From: Corythoichthys intestinalis
Lineage: Eukaryota > Chordata > Actinopteri > Syngnathiformes > Syngnathidae
Length of the DNA stretch: 64,000 bases
Assembly: GCF_030265065.1 (NCBI RefSeq)
Contig: NC_080412.1
Coordinates: 18,404,501 to 18,468,500 of the forward strand
Direction: 5' to 3'
How positions within the stretch are numbered: the first letter of the stretch is position 1; each line of letters starts with the position of its first letter. The translations under genes were made by a program, and so were the position numbers. Shown here piece by piece: positions 43,641-55,041 of this stretch. The notes under the pieces are model-generated. The model ran no database searches, was not told where the DNA came from, and saw only the letters and a program-made list of their open reading frames with translations.

Positions 43641-44076
43641 CGTCTTCTTCTTCGGTGTCGTTCTTGTGAATGAGAGTTGCTTAACCAACTAAATGTTGCG
43701 TTACCGCCCCTTACTGGACTGAAGCGTTGGTCGTGAAAGCGCAGAATACATGCATATAACTAATAAAAATACAAAATACAGGGCAATTACAAAATAATGT
43801 GCCAAAATTATTGCGGTATATTTAAAACATAAAAATACAATAACTAGCTAAATACAAGTATTGTATTTAACGTTTTTATGTCATGCTTTACAAGTGCTCA
43901 ATGTGACCACCGCCAGCAGCCCGGACATCAAGCCGATATGACCTTTAATTTGTAAAATTACTTTTTAAAAATACTTTTATTAAATTATTATTTAATTAAT
44001 CATTGTCTAATCCAATGATTTTAGAATGAATAAATGCGTGATGACTTTGGCACATTCGTTTTAAATATATATTGAG

Positions 44077-44492
44077 TAGGGCCGGCCCAGCCAATACGCA
44101 GACTATGCAGCTGCTTAGGGCCCCTGACCACTAGGCCCCCCCCCCCCCCCCCCCAATCTGGCAATTTTAAAATTTATATTCTATTTTGTTTACAACAGTT
44201 TGCTTTATTTGACTTTTGTAAGTTTTGATACTCTATTACAAGCTTAAAAAAATAAAAGTTCTTCTTTCTTTCCTCTTTTAGAAAAAGGTTTAGCGCTATC
44301 TACTGTAAGTACTGACAATCATTTGGGGTGAGAAGTTTGAAGTATGCAGTGCAACAAAATCTGATTAATATACAAAATATGGACGTATGGGTTGGATTGC
44401 ATGTATGGGTTTCACAGTACACTGTGACGAAATGGTGGGCCAAAAATATGGCCCCTTTGCATTATTTTGCTTAGGGCCCCCAAACGGCCCTG
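44077..44492. mobile_element. hAT MITE
   Basis: Starts tagggccggcccagcc and ends cccaaacggccctg. Identical 8-base target repeats atattgag lie at 44069-44076 and 44493-44500. It contains a C run of about 20 at 44137-44155. Confidence 0.8.
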
Positions 44493-44702
44493 ATATTGAG
44501 ACATCAAAACATTTTTTAAAGTTTCCTTTATTTTCACTTACAGCAAAAAGGAGTACAGTTGATCTTTTTAAAAATATAGTTCTCAACCGTGCCCATCAGG
44601 GAACCTCTTAAACATTTGTAGTGGATTAACATCACAATGAAGAGTAAATGCTAGAATTACACAATAAGTTAACTGCCCCGGTAAAGAGGTGCCTTTAGCT
44701 TA

Positions 44703-44934
44703 CAGGTGTCAAACCGGTCCTCATAGGGCCGCAGTGGGTGCTGGATTTCATTCCAACCAAACAAGATTAATACCTTTTCACCAATGTGGTGTTTTACAAG
44801 CGTAATCAGTTGATTGTAGTCAGGTGCTGCTTATTTTAGCAGAAACCTTATTGGTTGAACTGTCTGTTCTGGATCTGTTGGAACAAAGACCAGGACCCAC
44901 TGCGGCCCTTTGTGGAATCGGTTTGACACCACTG
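44703..44934. mobile_element. Short hAT MITE
   Basis: Inverted ends caggtgtcaaaccggtcct and aatcggtttgacaccactg. The interior (gctggatttcattccaac, gcagaaaccttattggttga) parallels the MITE at 9913-10148. The flanking 8-mers are not identical. Confidence 0.8.
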
Positions 44935-46950
44935 CTTAGCTCATGTTATGTACATTTGTTGTCAGATTGAAGACAACGATTGAAGTGGTGGGCTTGTTTC
45001 GCTTTTCTTCACAGCTGTTCAATTTGGCCCAGGAGCTTTACTAGACAATACAATACTGGGGCACAGCAGGGCACTGGCGAGTGGGCAAAAACATTTTAGC
45101 ACTTATTATAAAAAGCCAGAAATAGCACTTTAAATGATATATAATCAAACAAAGAATGCATGTTTCTGTAAACAAGTCACCTCCCCCCCCCCCCAGCCAT
45201 GAGTATTCAAAATAAAAAATTCGGACATCCTTTGTTGATAGTCAATTCACCTCTGCTTTTACTATCAGCTCTGCTTTTGCTCATCAACTTCAATCTCTCC
45301 TTCGCCTCTTAGTGCAGGCACTTTGCTATCGTAACGGTTATGCAATTAATCAGTGTTTCTCAATTGGTAGATTGTGACTTAAAAGATGTTTGTTGTCGGG
45401 GGGGTGTCACCTAGCTTACCTCTCTCATTCCTCCTTGCCGATTTATCCTTTCTGCAAGCAAATAACTTTCTAATATACATTTTCAAGAGTAATGCTGTTT
45501 GAGTGACATAGAAATAAAAATACATCAAAATACAGGGAGTGCAGTAACAAATGCTTGTAAAACAGCAGGAAATTATGATGAGCACATATACAAAGTTGTT
45601 ACTGGTGGTTATTTGCTGAAGAAAGGCAATCAATTCATACAAATTGTTTCTATTCATTTTGGTCATATAAACAAATAGCATCAGTATTGATACAGTTCAA
45701 ATACCACATATATGAACACAATATTAGACAAAGCTCTTGAGTGAGCCTCTCACTCAAGTTACATTTGTCATTGTATTCATAGACAGTTAGCTAAAGGACG
45801 ACAGCTAATCTGCTACTTCAAGTTGCGACCAGAGTAGTTTACCGCAGTTACCGTAATACTGATATGTATGAGTAAAGTTGAACCATTTTGAAAGGCGACC
45901 AAACAAACATCAACACGGAGGTAAAAACCAAAAAGATGGCCAGTTCATCTGGCACTTACCTGTAAAACAGGTGGAAGATCTCCTTTGCACCGTTGACTGT
46001 ATGTTTCGCACATACGCCATAATATTGATGCTGCATTCACTTGTTGGAGTCATCAACTTGTGATGTATCATTGGAAAATTTAAAATAGGCTACTCTTATT
46101 TGTAGCAACCACGTTCTTATCCCACATTACGACTCTAAAACACATCAGAGCATTTTCCAACTTGGGAACTCAAGATCTCCCAACACACATGAACGCAGAA
46201 AATCTCCCAAAGGTACTTTGCGGAAGTATCAACTCATATGCCCATCACAGCCAAAATTACGTGTATAAATTACCACATTAAGGAGCCATGTGCAGGTTGT
46301 GTAGATGGAATGAATAGAGTAACATGACCATATTAAATAGGCACATTCTGTAGATTATGATACGTAGATCTAAAACTTTAAAATTACACATTAACAAGTT
46401 AAGTGCCCCGGGAAAAGGTGCCTTAAACTAATGTTGTGTACATTCCCCAACCAAAAATATCTTGTATTGATTTTCAAATGATTATTCACACCACCAAAGC
46501 AATACAACAAAAAACACACCAACAGCACACACACACACAAAAAAAAATGTTCCTCGACCATGATTAACTTCCAGCTTCTGTTTTTTTTCTTCTTTTCCTC
46601 CATAAACACAATAATGCAGGTCACAGCCAGATTAAGTAATCTTTTATCATTATGTTCATTTTCCTAACATAACTCTTAAAGGTGTTGACAAGTCCTAAAA
46701 AGTCTGTTGTTTGTCCTTCAATATGTCATAATTTCTAGAGGTATTATTGATAACATTTGATTAATTTGGCAGTTGGTCTGTAATTCAATTTTCATACCAA
46801 TACAATACATTTTTGCCAATGTTAAACCAAGATTCATAAGCGTGTTCATGTTCACTATAATTATGCTCCTATGGAAACAATCCAAACAAAGAGCTTTGTT
46901 CCAAGCACATTTTTTTAAACCACTCCCTCCAGAGTCCTTTTTACCTCATC
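44935..46950. other. Spacer between BANF1 copies, no gene recognised
   Basis: Low-complexity and AT-rich DNA with a C run near 45184. Open frames are short and match nothing I know. Confidence 0.55.
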
Positions 46951-46959
46951 CCAAACTTT

Positions 46960-47245
46960 TTTTTTTTTAACTTCTCCACATTGTCATACACAATGAAACA
47001 GGGTACCTTTTCTCCTGTACATTTAAGCATCTTCAAGAAGAAATGAAATGTGACACTGTATGTGAAAAAACATTAAGTCTGATTTAATTATAACAAAATA
47101 TATATAAAATATAGCATAGTTAAAATATTACTTCAATAAATCTCTTGTGTGTAGCTGATGATTTAATTATAACAAAATATAATATATAGCATAGTTATAA
47201 CATTACTTCAATAAATCTCTTGTGTGTAGCTGATGAACATTTTAA
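46960..47245 (-). pseudogene. Degenerate BANF1 exon-2-linked repeat unit
   Basis: On the minus strand, ttcttcttgaagatgcttaa (about 47020-47045) parallels ttcttcttgaagtggcttaa of the relic at 47481-47577. The adjoining 47045-47245 parallels the 3' flank of BANF1 copy B (cttcaataaatctcttgtgt, gctgatgaacattttaaact). An internal duplication of about 80 bases (gatttaattataacaaaata twice) extends it. Too decayed to read as protein. Confidence 0.45.
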
Positions 47246-47329
47246 ACTGCAAAACTAAAGACAAAATATATTTTATCATCACCATCACTGAAATAAAAAC
47301 TGTGACATAAAGATATGAATTCAATTGTG

Positions 47330-47577
47330 ATTTTATTAGCTTAACAGCCACCTCAGTGAACGCATACAAATTTATTAGCAAAATTTATTTTCACAGAAAG
47401 ACACCGCTTTACTAACTAGAAATCTGGCTCGCTTAAATTTCGCAGATAGGATGCATTTCTCAAAAATCAGGTACAATGCATTATTGAAAGGCATCACACC
47501 GTTCTTTAAGGCAGTTGTAGCAGTCACCTTGCCGTTTGAAATTTGCGCCGCAAGTGTCCTTAAGCCACTTCAAGAAG
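47330..47577 (-). pseudogene. Truncated BANF1 exon 2 with 3' UTR (relic C)
   Basis: The minus strand reads [20 protein letters not shown], then [11 protein letters not shown] and a stop at 47481-47483. This is the C-terminal two-thirds of BAF, but the first third of exon 2 (AYVVLGQ...) is missing and an invariant-type Trp is replaced (KERCD for KEWCD). No exon 1 belongs to it. Its 3' flank (47330-47480) matches, in inverted orientation, the flank of the relic at 61521-61850. Confidence 0.88.
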
Positions 47578-47700
47578 AACTGTGATACAGTCCATGAAAA
47601 AACGTCAACAGTTTGAGAACAACATAATTAAAACTTTACTTCAATAAATCACCAGTGTGTCGCTGATAAACATAAACTGCAAAACTATCGATATTAACCC
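47578..47700 (-). repeat. BANF1-flank repeat unit
   Basis: gtgatacagtccatgaaaaa, actttacttcaataaatcac and aaactgcaaaactatcgata match 49030-49160 just beyond the BANF1 copy B stop, and also 47045-47245. Three units of this flank therefore follow copy B on its strand. Confidence 0.75.
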
Positions 47701-47705
47701 TGGGC

Positions 47706-47876
47706 GATAAAACGATAATAATTATCGCCATATATATTTTGTCAACAGTAATAATAAAGACTTTCGGCAAATTTCAAAGAAAAAAAATGGGATGGTTATC
47801 GTGATAATTATTGATATCGACTGATAAGAACTTTTTTTTTTTATCGTGATAACAATTTTTGTCATATCACCCAGGC
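47706..47876. mobile_element. Palindromic MITE
   Basis: Ends ctgggcgataaaacgataat and gtcatatcacccag, inverted, with internal inverted 'gataattatcg' blocks. A common teleost MITE. Confidence 0.7.
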
Positions 47877-48192
47877 TTAGTATGTTATAGTGTGTCTGTC
47901 TTTCATGAAATCATCTCAAGTGGAGAGGGGAGGTTTAAGGAGTTCAATATTCTGGTTTGTTTGAATAAAAATCCCGAGTTACAATTATGTTTAAAAAAAA
48001 AAAAAAAAAGTGTCCAATTCAAATTTCACTCTCACCTGATCAACGGACATCATGACACTTGTATCAGGAACATAAAAAGTTCCAAGTCCCTTTGAAAGCC
48101 ACATCTTGAATATTATGTCTGCTCTTCCTGGTATGAAAAGATGATTTTCCTATACTGGACTAAACCGGGATCACATAGTTGGTTCTCTTAGG

Positions 48193-48808
48193 CAGTGATT
48201 CCCAACCACTGGCCCGGGGACACCAGGCCGCAGGGAAATAATAAATCATTTGTCAACGACCGCAATCTGGCCTGTGCCTCTTGACACATCAAAATGCCTG
48301 TCGACTCTATTGACTAATTCGAGTATAGATTTGCGTATGTCGCCATCTAGTGGTTGATCGCCATTACTGGGGTGTTTGCACACCTATAGCAGCCCAGCGT
48401 AAGTATTACAAACAGTAACGTTAGCTTCTGTTGGGTGTGTGCTGCGGGCGCGCCTACAACCAAGTCCATTCTGCATAATACTGTATGAGGCTAAAATTAA
48501 ATGAGGCAACAAAAGCGAATGCTCCGAGAGCATCATACCTCGTGGCAAACCGTATTGCTACAGCCAAGAAACCTTTTACGATTGGAGAGAACTTTTAGAA
48601 GAACATTTTTTAGTTTTAGGGAAGGCCACTGTTAAAAAAGGTTGATTCAGCATATGGCGAGTGATATTTCCCCCAGCACTTAATGTTCGTTTTTAGCCCC
48701 GCCGTGTTGTCTTAAATTTACTGTAATTTGCTTCTGCACACTGCCGGTCTGTGAAAAGAAAGGCACACATTACACCGGTCTGTGGTGCAAAAAAGGTAGG
48801 GACCACAG
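48193..48808. mobile_element. hAT (Charlie-like) MITE
   Basis: Inverted ends cagtgattcccaaccactgg and ggtagggaccacag. Flanking 8-mers ctcttagg and ctcttggg differ at one base. It carries a CTCF-like cgccatctagtgg at about 48340. Confidence 0.75.
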
Positions 48809-49165
48809 CTCTTGGGTATTCACATATTCTTATCATGTGTTTCAAAGTTTGATTTTTTTTTTGTCTGATTGAGCAACCTTTTCTTCCAATTTGAGTATAA
48901 ATGTAAATGAAAGAGCAGCTTGCGATCAGGAGATTCCATTTTGACCCACATGTTGTGTACATTTAATATCAGAATGAAACCTTAAATTTTGGTCAAATAA
49001 CTTGACTAACATTCATCTAAAACATCAAGAAAAAGTGTGATACAGTCTGTGAAAAAAACAACAGTTTGAGGACATCATCATTAACCCTTTACTTCAATAA
49101 ATCTCTGGTGTGATGCTGATGAACATTTTGAACTACAAAACTATAGATATTAATTTAAAAATTCT

Positions 49166-51704
49166 TTAAAGGAAGGAATCACACCATTCTTTAAGGCAGT
49201 TGAAGCAGTCACCTTGCTGTTTTGTATTTGCACCACAAGTGTCCTTTAGCCATTCTCGGAAAAGCTCTGAATCTTTCTTCAGCAGCAGAAATTGTCCGAG
49301 GACGACGTACGCCTGGTGATCACAGAACACAAATCGAAGGGATTAATAGAATTTCATTTCAATGTGGAAAAAATACTCTAATGTATTCTATACTAATATA
49401 TAATATTGTATTGTAAGCGTGTAATATTCGATTACAAGCTTCGCCATTAAAAAACCAACAACAACAACAAAGTGTACTGGTGCCTATGAACAAGTTAGCA
49501 CAGCGTTAACAGCAGTGTTGTCACTAACGTATAATTAAGTAAACCGTTATTATCTGAATAATTTTGTTCAGTAACGGGCAATCTAACGCGTTCCAAACCA
49601 GTAATCCGATGAAATTATTTTGTGTCTGTGCGTTACTATTTTGTTATTGCCTCTTAATGTATGTAGAATGAAGAATAATGTAGTCATGTACGAAGAGCAT
49701 TTTGAATAGAAAATGTTAAAAAGGTTCCCACTACGCATTTGTTTCCATTATAACCGCTCATAGTGACTTCTGTTTTGGTCTTGAGTCACATGTGCTAAGT
49801 GTTTTGGGACTAAGAAAGGTGCGTGGAGTGAGTGTGCGCATTTGAACCGAGTGCATCCACCTGTTGAGATGTGGGAGGGAATGTTGATCTGTGTGCGCCA
49901 ATGAATGAATGAACTTATTTTCCTTCTTTCTGGAGGGTTCTGGCGATAGGTTGGAGCCAGTGCATACGGTCGTCTCGTAGCTTTGGCATTGCAATGGCAG
50001 GTAGTCATCGCTCCCGCTCGTCCTCGCGAAGTCGGCGAGCATTGTTCACATTATATTCGTGCTGCACATTTATGCAGTGAGATGACGTGTTCGTTTGGCA
50101 TCTTTGGAATATGTACAACTCCTATTGAGTGTAAAGTGCTTAGTTGGCACCATGTTTTGTGGCCAAATTGACCACGTATGTGTACGGCGTACTTCCGGGT
50201 TGTGCGCACGCATTCGCGCCTGCTCCCACCTTTGTGTTTAGTGCACTGCGCAATTCATTTGTGTGTTGATTTTTGTGCAGCCAATTTCCATTGTTTTACA
50301 TTGGCATTGATATGCTGTTAACCCTAAACCCTAACCCGAAGTTCAGAATTTTTGACATTAAGCTTTATCTCCCAGTTAGCGAGAGGTTTATTTACTGTAA
50401 TTTTCTGACTACAAAGCGCACCTGATTATAAGCCGCCACCCACCAAATGTGACACGAAAACTGCATTTGTTCATAGATAAGCCGCACTGGACTATAGACC
50501 AAATGAACCACCATGAAGCCTTGAACCAATTGGCTGCAAAGCTTCATTGGGTGCAAAGCTTCATTATGAAGATTCATTTGGCCATTGCTGCTCCCTTGGG
50601 GTAGACAGTCAACCTCTAGTGCCATCTGCTGTTGACACGGTTGTCATCAAACATGCCTCCTAGCATGCATTGCAGTGCTACAGATGTAAATAACAATCAA
50701 AATTCATGTTCTGTCCTAATTATTTCTTCAGTTAGTCTTCCAGTTTCATGAATTGATAGCTCTGGTATTCTGTAACAATTTATTTGACAGCGGCGCCATT
50801 AAACTGTCATAAGATAATCCTAATTATGACATGACACAGCGATGAGCTTTACTTAATGCTGAGGACAGATGTCATTTTGTGTCATCCAGCAAATTATCTC
50901 ACTTTTGAATTGATGTAAAAGATCCGAGCTAGACATAAAAGGAGTTAGTAACATAATTTGCCGGATGATACTTAATGACATTTGTCATAAGAATTCATTA
51001 ATGCCCATTATAGTGTCACACACAATTATGACTTTCTTATGGCAGTTTTATGATGCCTCTGTCAAATAAAGTGTTCCATATTAACCCAAATAAATCAACG
51101 TTTAGGCCACACTGGATTATAAACCGCAGGAGGGGGAAAAAGTAGCGGTTTATAGTGCGAAAATTACGGTAGTCGGTGTAGTTGATTTCAACAAAGTCCA
51201 TGCAGTTTGTCAATTATTTGTTAGTTTCAGGGCTCTGAAGTGGCTAAGCTAGCATGAGTCAATAGTGGTTGAAATCAACTCCATCGACTAATTAAACCCC
51301 CACTAACTGGAAGATTAAGCCTTAAGTGAAAAATTCTGTTCTACACATTTAACTCAATTATCGGAAAGTAAATTACATTCGATGACATTTTTCTCTTAAG
51401 GCAGCAAAAGGAGAAAAATCGGTAAAAAGTAACCGATAAATTACTTTTGAAAGAACTTAGTTACTTTGATAACAAAGTAATCAGTAAAATAACGATTACT
51501 TTTTTGAGGTGTAATCAGTGATTAAATTACTTTTTCAAGTAATCTGTGACAACTCTGGTTAACAGAACAAAACGTTACCTTGTCGAAGCCTTTTTCCTCC
51601 AGTCTTTTGCCAAGGACCTCGCCGATGCCTCCAAGAGCGTATACCGGTTTTTCTCCAATTGGCTCTGTCACAAAGTTTCTGTGTTTCTGAGATGTCGAAG
51701 ACAT
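49166..51704 (-). CDS. BANF1: Barrier-to-autointegration factor, copy B (2 coding exons)
   Basis: Second intact BAF gene. Coding exons are 51579-51704 (codons 1-42) and 49166-49312 (codons 43-90 plus stop), phase-0 intron with GT donor at 51577-51578 and AG acceptor at 49313-49314, giving 90 aa. It begins [20 protein letters not shown], keeps [18 protein letters not shown] and [20 protein letters not shown], and ends [10 protein letters not shown], closer to human at the C-terminus than copy A. Thr13 replaces the Ala of human position 12, as in copy A. Asn10 replaces the Asp found in copy A and human. The intron, 2.27 kb, contains a hAT element with nested inserts, whereas copy A has a 117-base intron at the same site. 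The untranslated first exon ends at 52577. No breaks, so it is probably functional. Confidence 0.95.
50338..51340. mobile_element. Foldback-type element, copy 2
   Basis: Left gaagttcagaatttttgaca and right (inverse) aagccttaagtgaaaaattc match the arms of the element at 17857-19700. The composite MITE 50393-51171 is inserted in its left arm. A telomere-like ccctaaaccctaaccc lies just outside at about 50322-50337. Confidence 0.65.
50393..51171 (+). mobile_element. Composite MITE, copy 3
   Basis: Ends tactgtaattttctgactac and gcgaaaattacggta. The inner pair (tgtaacaatttatttgacag near 50772; gtcaaataaagtgttcc near 51060) is as in copies 1 and 2. Confidence 0.8.
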
Positions 51705-52576
51705 TGCTGCTTTGTTGGTTGTCGCAAATCCAACACATTTGGAAGACAAAAGGCAAGAAATATAATGTCATAATCTGGGTACTGCATATGCAATATTTGC
51801 AGTTACATTAAAGCACTTTTTCACTGTTAAATCAATATCATCTATGCACAAACTGTCATTTGTACTGTTATATCAAGTGAGCCATCTGCCTCTGTAACTT
51901 GTCATATACGCACTATTATATTACCACTGCAGTAAATGACTACCTGCTGCTAGTCACTTATTCGCTTTATTTCCAATCGATCACATTTTCACATGATAGT
52001 TATCACGTTTTTACATAATAATATGTAAAAACGTGATATTGGACTTTTAAAAACATTATTTTTAGTGGCAGCAATAGCCTGCGCTTCCGTAGAAAATGGC
52101 TGGAAAACGAAACAGAAACGTCATAGTAAAGCACTGAAGCCGAAATGGAATTCACATCCGCATTTAAAAATGAATCATTTCATGAAGAGAACGATCAATT
52201 TATGCTTGCTGTACTCGTTTTATCATATTTGCGCTCATGGAACAATGTAATCGCTATGATTATTTGCGCGCGCAAGCTCTCCAAAATCTGCCATAATAAT
52301 CTAAATAAATTTAAAAATATCATTGCGTCTCTTATGTGAGAATAATAACTCGAAGTATATTCAATGTACGAGCAATCGGTGGCCCATATTTAGTTCGGTG
52401 AGTAGAAAGTGTACCAAGTTGCGGAACATAAGGGCGCCACAATTGCGATGGCTGTGAGCTCTCATGTTTCCCAGTCAACAAAGCTTGAATGAAGATACAC
52501 GCTTTAAAATAGTTGAAGCCAAACACCACGCACCATCACTTGATTTTCACGTTTTTGTCTGCTGACAGTAACTTAC

Positions 52577-52665
52577 CGGCCGGGTCTGGTGTCGTGATGT
52601 AGCGCAAGATTAGCTGAGTGGAGCTAGTTGCAACGCGCTTTTTCTATTTCCGGAAATTCCGGTTT
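52577..52665 (-). promoter_or_regulatory. BANF1 copy B untranslated first exon and promoter
   Basis: On the minus strand the exon ends gacccggccg|gtaagt (boundary 52577). The sequence up to about 52665 parallels 43550-43640 of copy A, including the gtctggtgtcgtg block and a ttccgg ETS-type core. Confidence 0.6.
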
Positions 52666-52669
52666 GTCT

Positions 52670-53100
52670 TCTTCTTCGGGGGTGAATGGGAGTTGGTAAA
52701 TCAACCAAATGGTGTGCTACCGCTACTTACTGGCCTGGAGAGTTGGTCGAAAATGTGAAGAAAATAGTACATGAATGAAAACAATAGCAGTGTTATTTAA
52801 TAAAAGGATATCACAATATAAAATCTATTTGGTAAATCCATTTTTTTTTACAAAATAAATTGCCAGGTCTATTAATATTGAGACATCAACACAATGTGCA
52901 TCTTTTTGGCTGTACACGTTACCGTAATGAATTTAAGATGAAAAACCAGATGTGCTTCAAATGCAGAATGTAAATAAAACACTTGCAAGTCAGGCGAATG
53001 GTGAAGGAATGAAAATAATCGTGTTGGGTTTGTGTATGAGCCATAGTGTCCATTAGTGTTGATTTTGATTATGTTATACTAACTAACTTGGTTGATATTT
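52670..53100. other. Spacer upstream of BANF1 copy B
   Basis: The first 60 bases still resemble the copy A upstream region (43645-43730). After that nothing is recognised. Confidence 0.5.
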
Positions 53101-53104
53101 CAGA

Positions 53105-54072
53105 CTATTTATCTCTCAGGGTGCAGGGAATTAAAAAACCGTGTGGCATTCGCCAAGGCCCACAGCCTGTCAAAAAGAATGGACGTTGGAAAAGTGGCAA
53201 AAGGTGAAGTTTTCAGATGAATCTCCCAATGGATTACCCCACGGTAGCCACAAATATTGCAGGAGACCTACTGGAGCATGGATCCGAGATTCACTCAGAA
53301 AACAGTGAAGTTTGGTGGTTACATCATTACCAAAATCATGGTCTGGGGTCACATCCAGTATGGAGGTGTGCGAGAGATCTGCAGGGTGAAGGGCAACATT
53401 GATAGTCTGAAATATTAACAAATCTTAGCTGCCTCTTACATTCCTAACCATAAAAAGGGACAAATTCTGCAAATTCTGTACTTCAATCTCTACTTTAAAG
53501 TTCCTTGAGGCAAATAAGATCAAGATCCTCCAGGACTGGCCAGCCCAGTCACCAGACATGAACATCATTGAGCATGTCTTGGGTAGGATGAAAGAGGAAG
53601 CATGGAAGACGAAACCCAAGAATGTTGATGAACTCTGGGAGGCATGCAAGACTGCTTTCTTTGATGTTCCCAATGACTTCATCAATAAATTGTATGAATC
53701 CTTGCCGAACTGCATGGATGCGGTCCTTCAAGCCCATGGAAGTCCTACAAAATTTTAAATTTGGATCTCACAGCACCGCTACTTAATTTGCTTATGTTAT
53801 GTAACATATTTTTGTATTTCAAGTACATTTTTTGTTCAATTTTCACTTTACTTTCTGTAGGCGACAAAACTTATGTCTTGCCAAAATTTGACCTTTATGT
53901 CTTCATTAAATGATAAATCTTTTTTCATTCATTCATTCATTTTCCAAGCCGCTTTTCCTTGCGAGGGTCGCGGAGGTGCTGGAGCCTATCCCAGCTAACT
54001 AAAATCTTTTTTCATTGAAACAAATATATTTTTGTTTGCAAAATGGATAAGCGACAAGACTTTTGTCAGTAT
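53105..54072 (+). mobile_element. Decayed Tc1-like transposon
   Basis: Transposase pieces lie in several frames: GIKKPCGIRQGPQPVKKNGR-type text near 53120, then a scrambled middle, then an open C-terminal stretch 53505-53758 with ILQDWPAQSPDMNIIEHVL (catalytic Glu) and MKEEAWKTKPKNVDELWEAC. The 3' tail runs to about 54072 (ggataagcgacaagactttt). The left end is not found. At least three breaks. Confidence 0.75.
53928..54000 (+). repeat. (CATT)n-headed dispersed repeat
   Basis: cattcattcattcattttcc followed by gggtcgcggaggtgctgga and gcctatcccagct, a ubiquitous teleost interspersed sequence. It is inserted in the Tc1 tail, between near-identical aaatctttttt stretches. Confidence 0.75.
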
Positions 54073-54500
54073 TTCTTTTGTTTAGGAGCCTGGTTATCTT
54101 CCTTTGGTTAGTGTTTGTCTGTCTACTTGGGTCCCTAATTCAGAGTTTTTCAACCAGTGTGGTCTGCCGTGAGAGATTGTCAAGTCTGCCGCGAGAAATT
54201 ATCCAATATCACATTTTTTTAACATTGTCGGGCAGAGGTGCAGTAGGAAGGAATGAGTAGGTAGAAGGTTCTTGGTCGTGTGCAGATGAGCGAGGTACTG
54301 CCCGTGTCGAGTTCAAGAACTGCTCGGATTTATAGCCATCATCAGCCTTGTTGTCCGCAATAATGTGGAACCCAGTACATCTATCATGAAAGTGCCCTTT
54401 CCATTTTATCTATATGTGACGACCGTCAATCCTCCCCCTGTGTTTTACTCCAGCACTTTGTCAAGGACAGCAAGGTGGCTGATGGCTAGAAATCCAAATA

Positions 54501-54746
54501 CAGTGTATCACAAAGTGAGCACACCCCTTGCATTTCTGCAGATATTTAAGTATATCTTTTCATGGGACAACACTGACAAAATGACACTTTGACACAATAA
54601 AAAGTAGTCTGTGTGCAGCTTACGTAATAATGTTCATTTATTTTCCCCTCAAAATACACAAGGTACATAAGAAAGCCCACAAACAGTTTGCTGAAGACAT
54701 GTCAACAAAGCAAATGGATTACTGGAACCACTTTTGTGATACACTG
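54501..54746. mobile_element. MITE-sized Tc1 derivative
   Basis: Inverted ends cagtgtatcacaaagtgagc and cacttttgtgatacactg, with TA outside. The left half is the terminal arm of a common fish Tc1 (cttttcatgggacaacactg). No transposase remains. Confidence 0.75.
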
Positions 54747-54749
54747 TAG

Positions 54750-55041
54750 GTTTTGGATGCAACACGAGCAGCTATCCAACAGTGCCATGGTGCCAAGCAA
54801 GCTTAAATGTCATCTCCAAACGAAACACCAGTCGCTTCAGAACAATGATAGACTATTTTGTTCGCCTTTGTGAAAAACAGAGAAACAGGCAACTTTTTTG
54901 AGAAAAACTACAAAGGTAAAGGAGAAAGCCCTCAAAGCCTTGTTGCCGAATTTATTGCCAAATCTAAAAAGTCTCACACTGTGGCAGAGACATTAATATT
55001 ACCTGCCTGCAAAGCCATTGTCAGCGAGATGCTCAGCCCTG
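54750..55041 (+). pseudogene. hAT transposase fragment
   Basis: Reads [20 protein letters not shown]-type text in one frame to about 54873, then, after a frame break, [20 protein letters not shown] and [19 protein letters not shown] to 55041. This matches the region after the BED finger in fish ZBED5-like hAT transposases. The Harbinger insertion at 55042 interrupts the frame, and no dimerisation or catalytic block is recognisable beyond it. Confidence 0.75.

Larger units (their letters stand above)
49513..51557. mobile_element. hAT element in the BANF1 copy B intron
   Basis: Ends cagtgttgtcactaacg and gtgacaactctg, inverted. Identical 8-base target repeats gttaacag lie at 49505-49512 and 51558-51565. 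It encloses the foldback/MITE nest 50338-51340. Its right part is built of 'aaagtaatcagt' blocks. No coding frame is kept. It explains nearly all the size difference between the introns of copies A and B. Confidence 0.88.
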
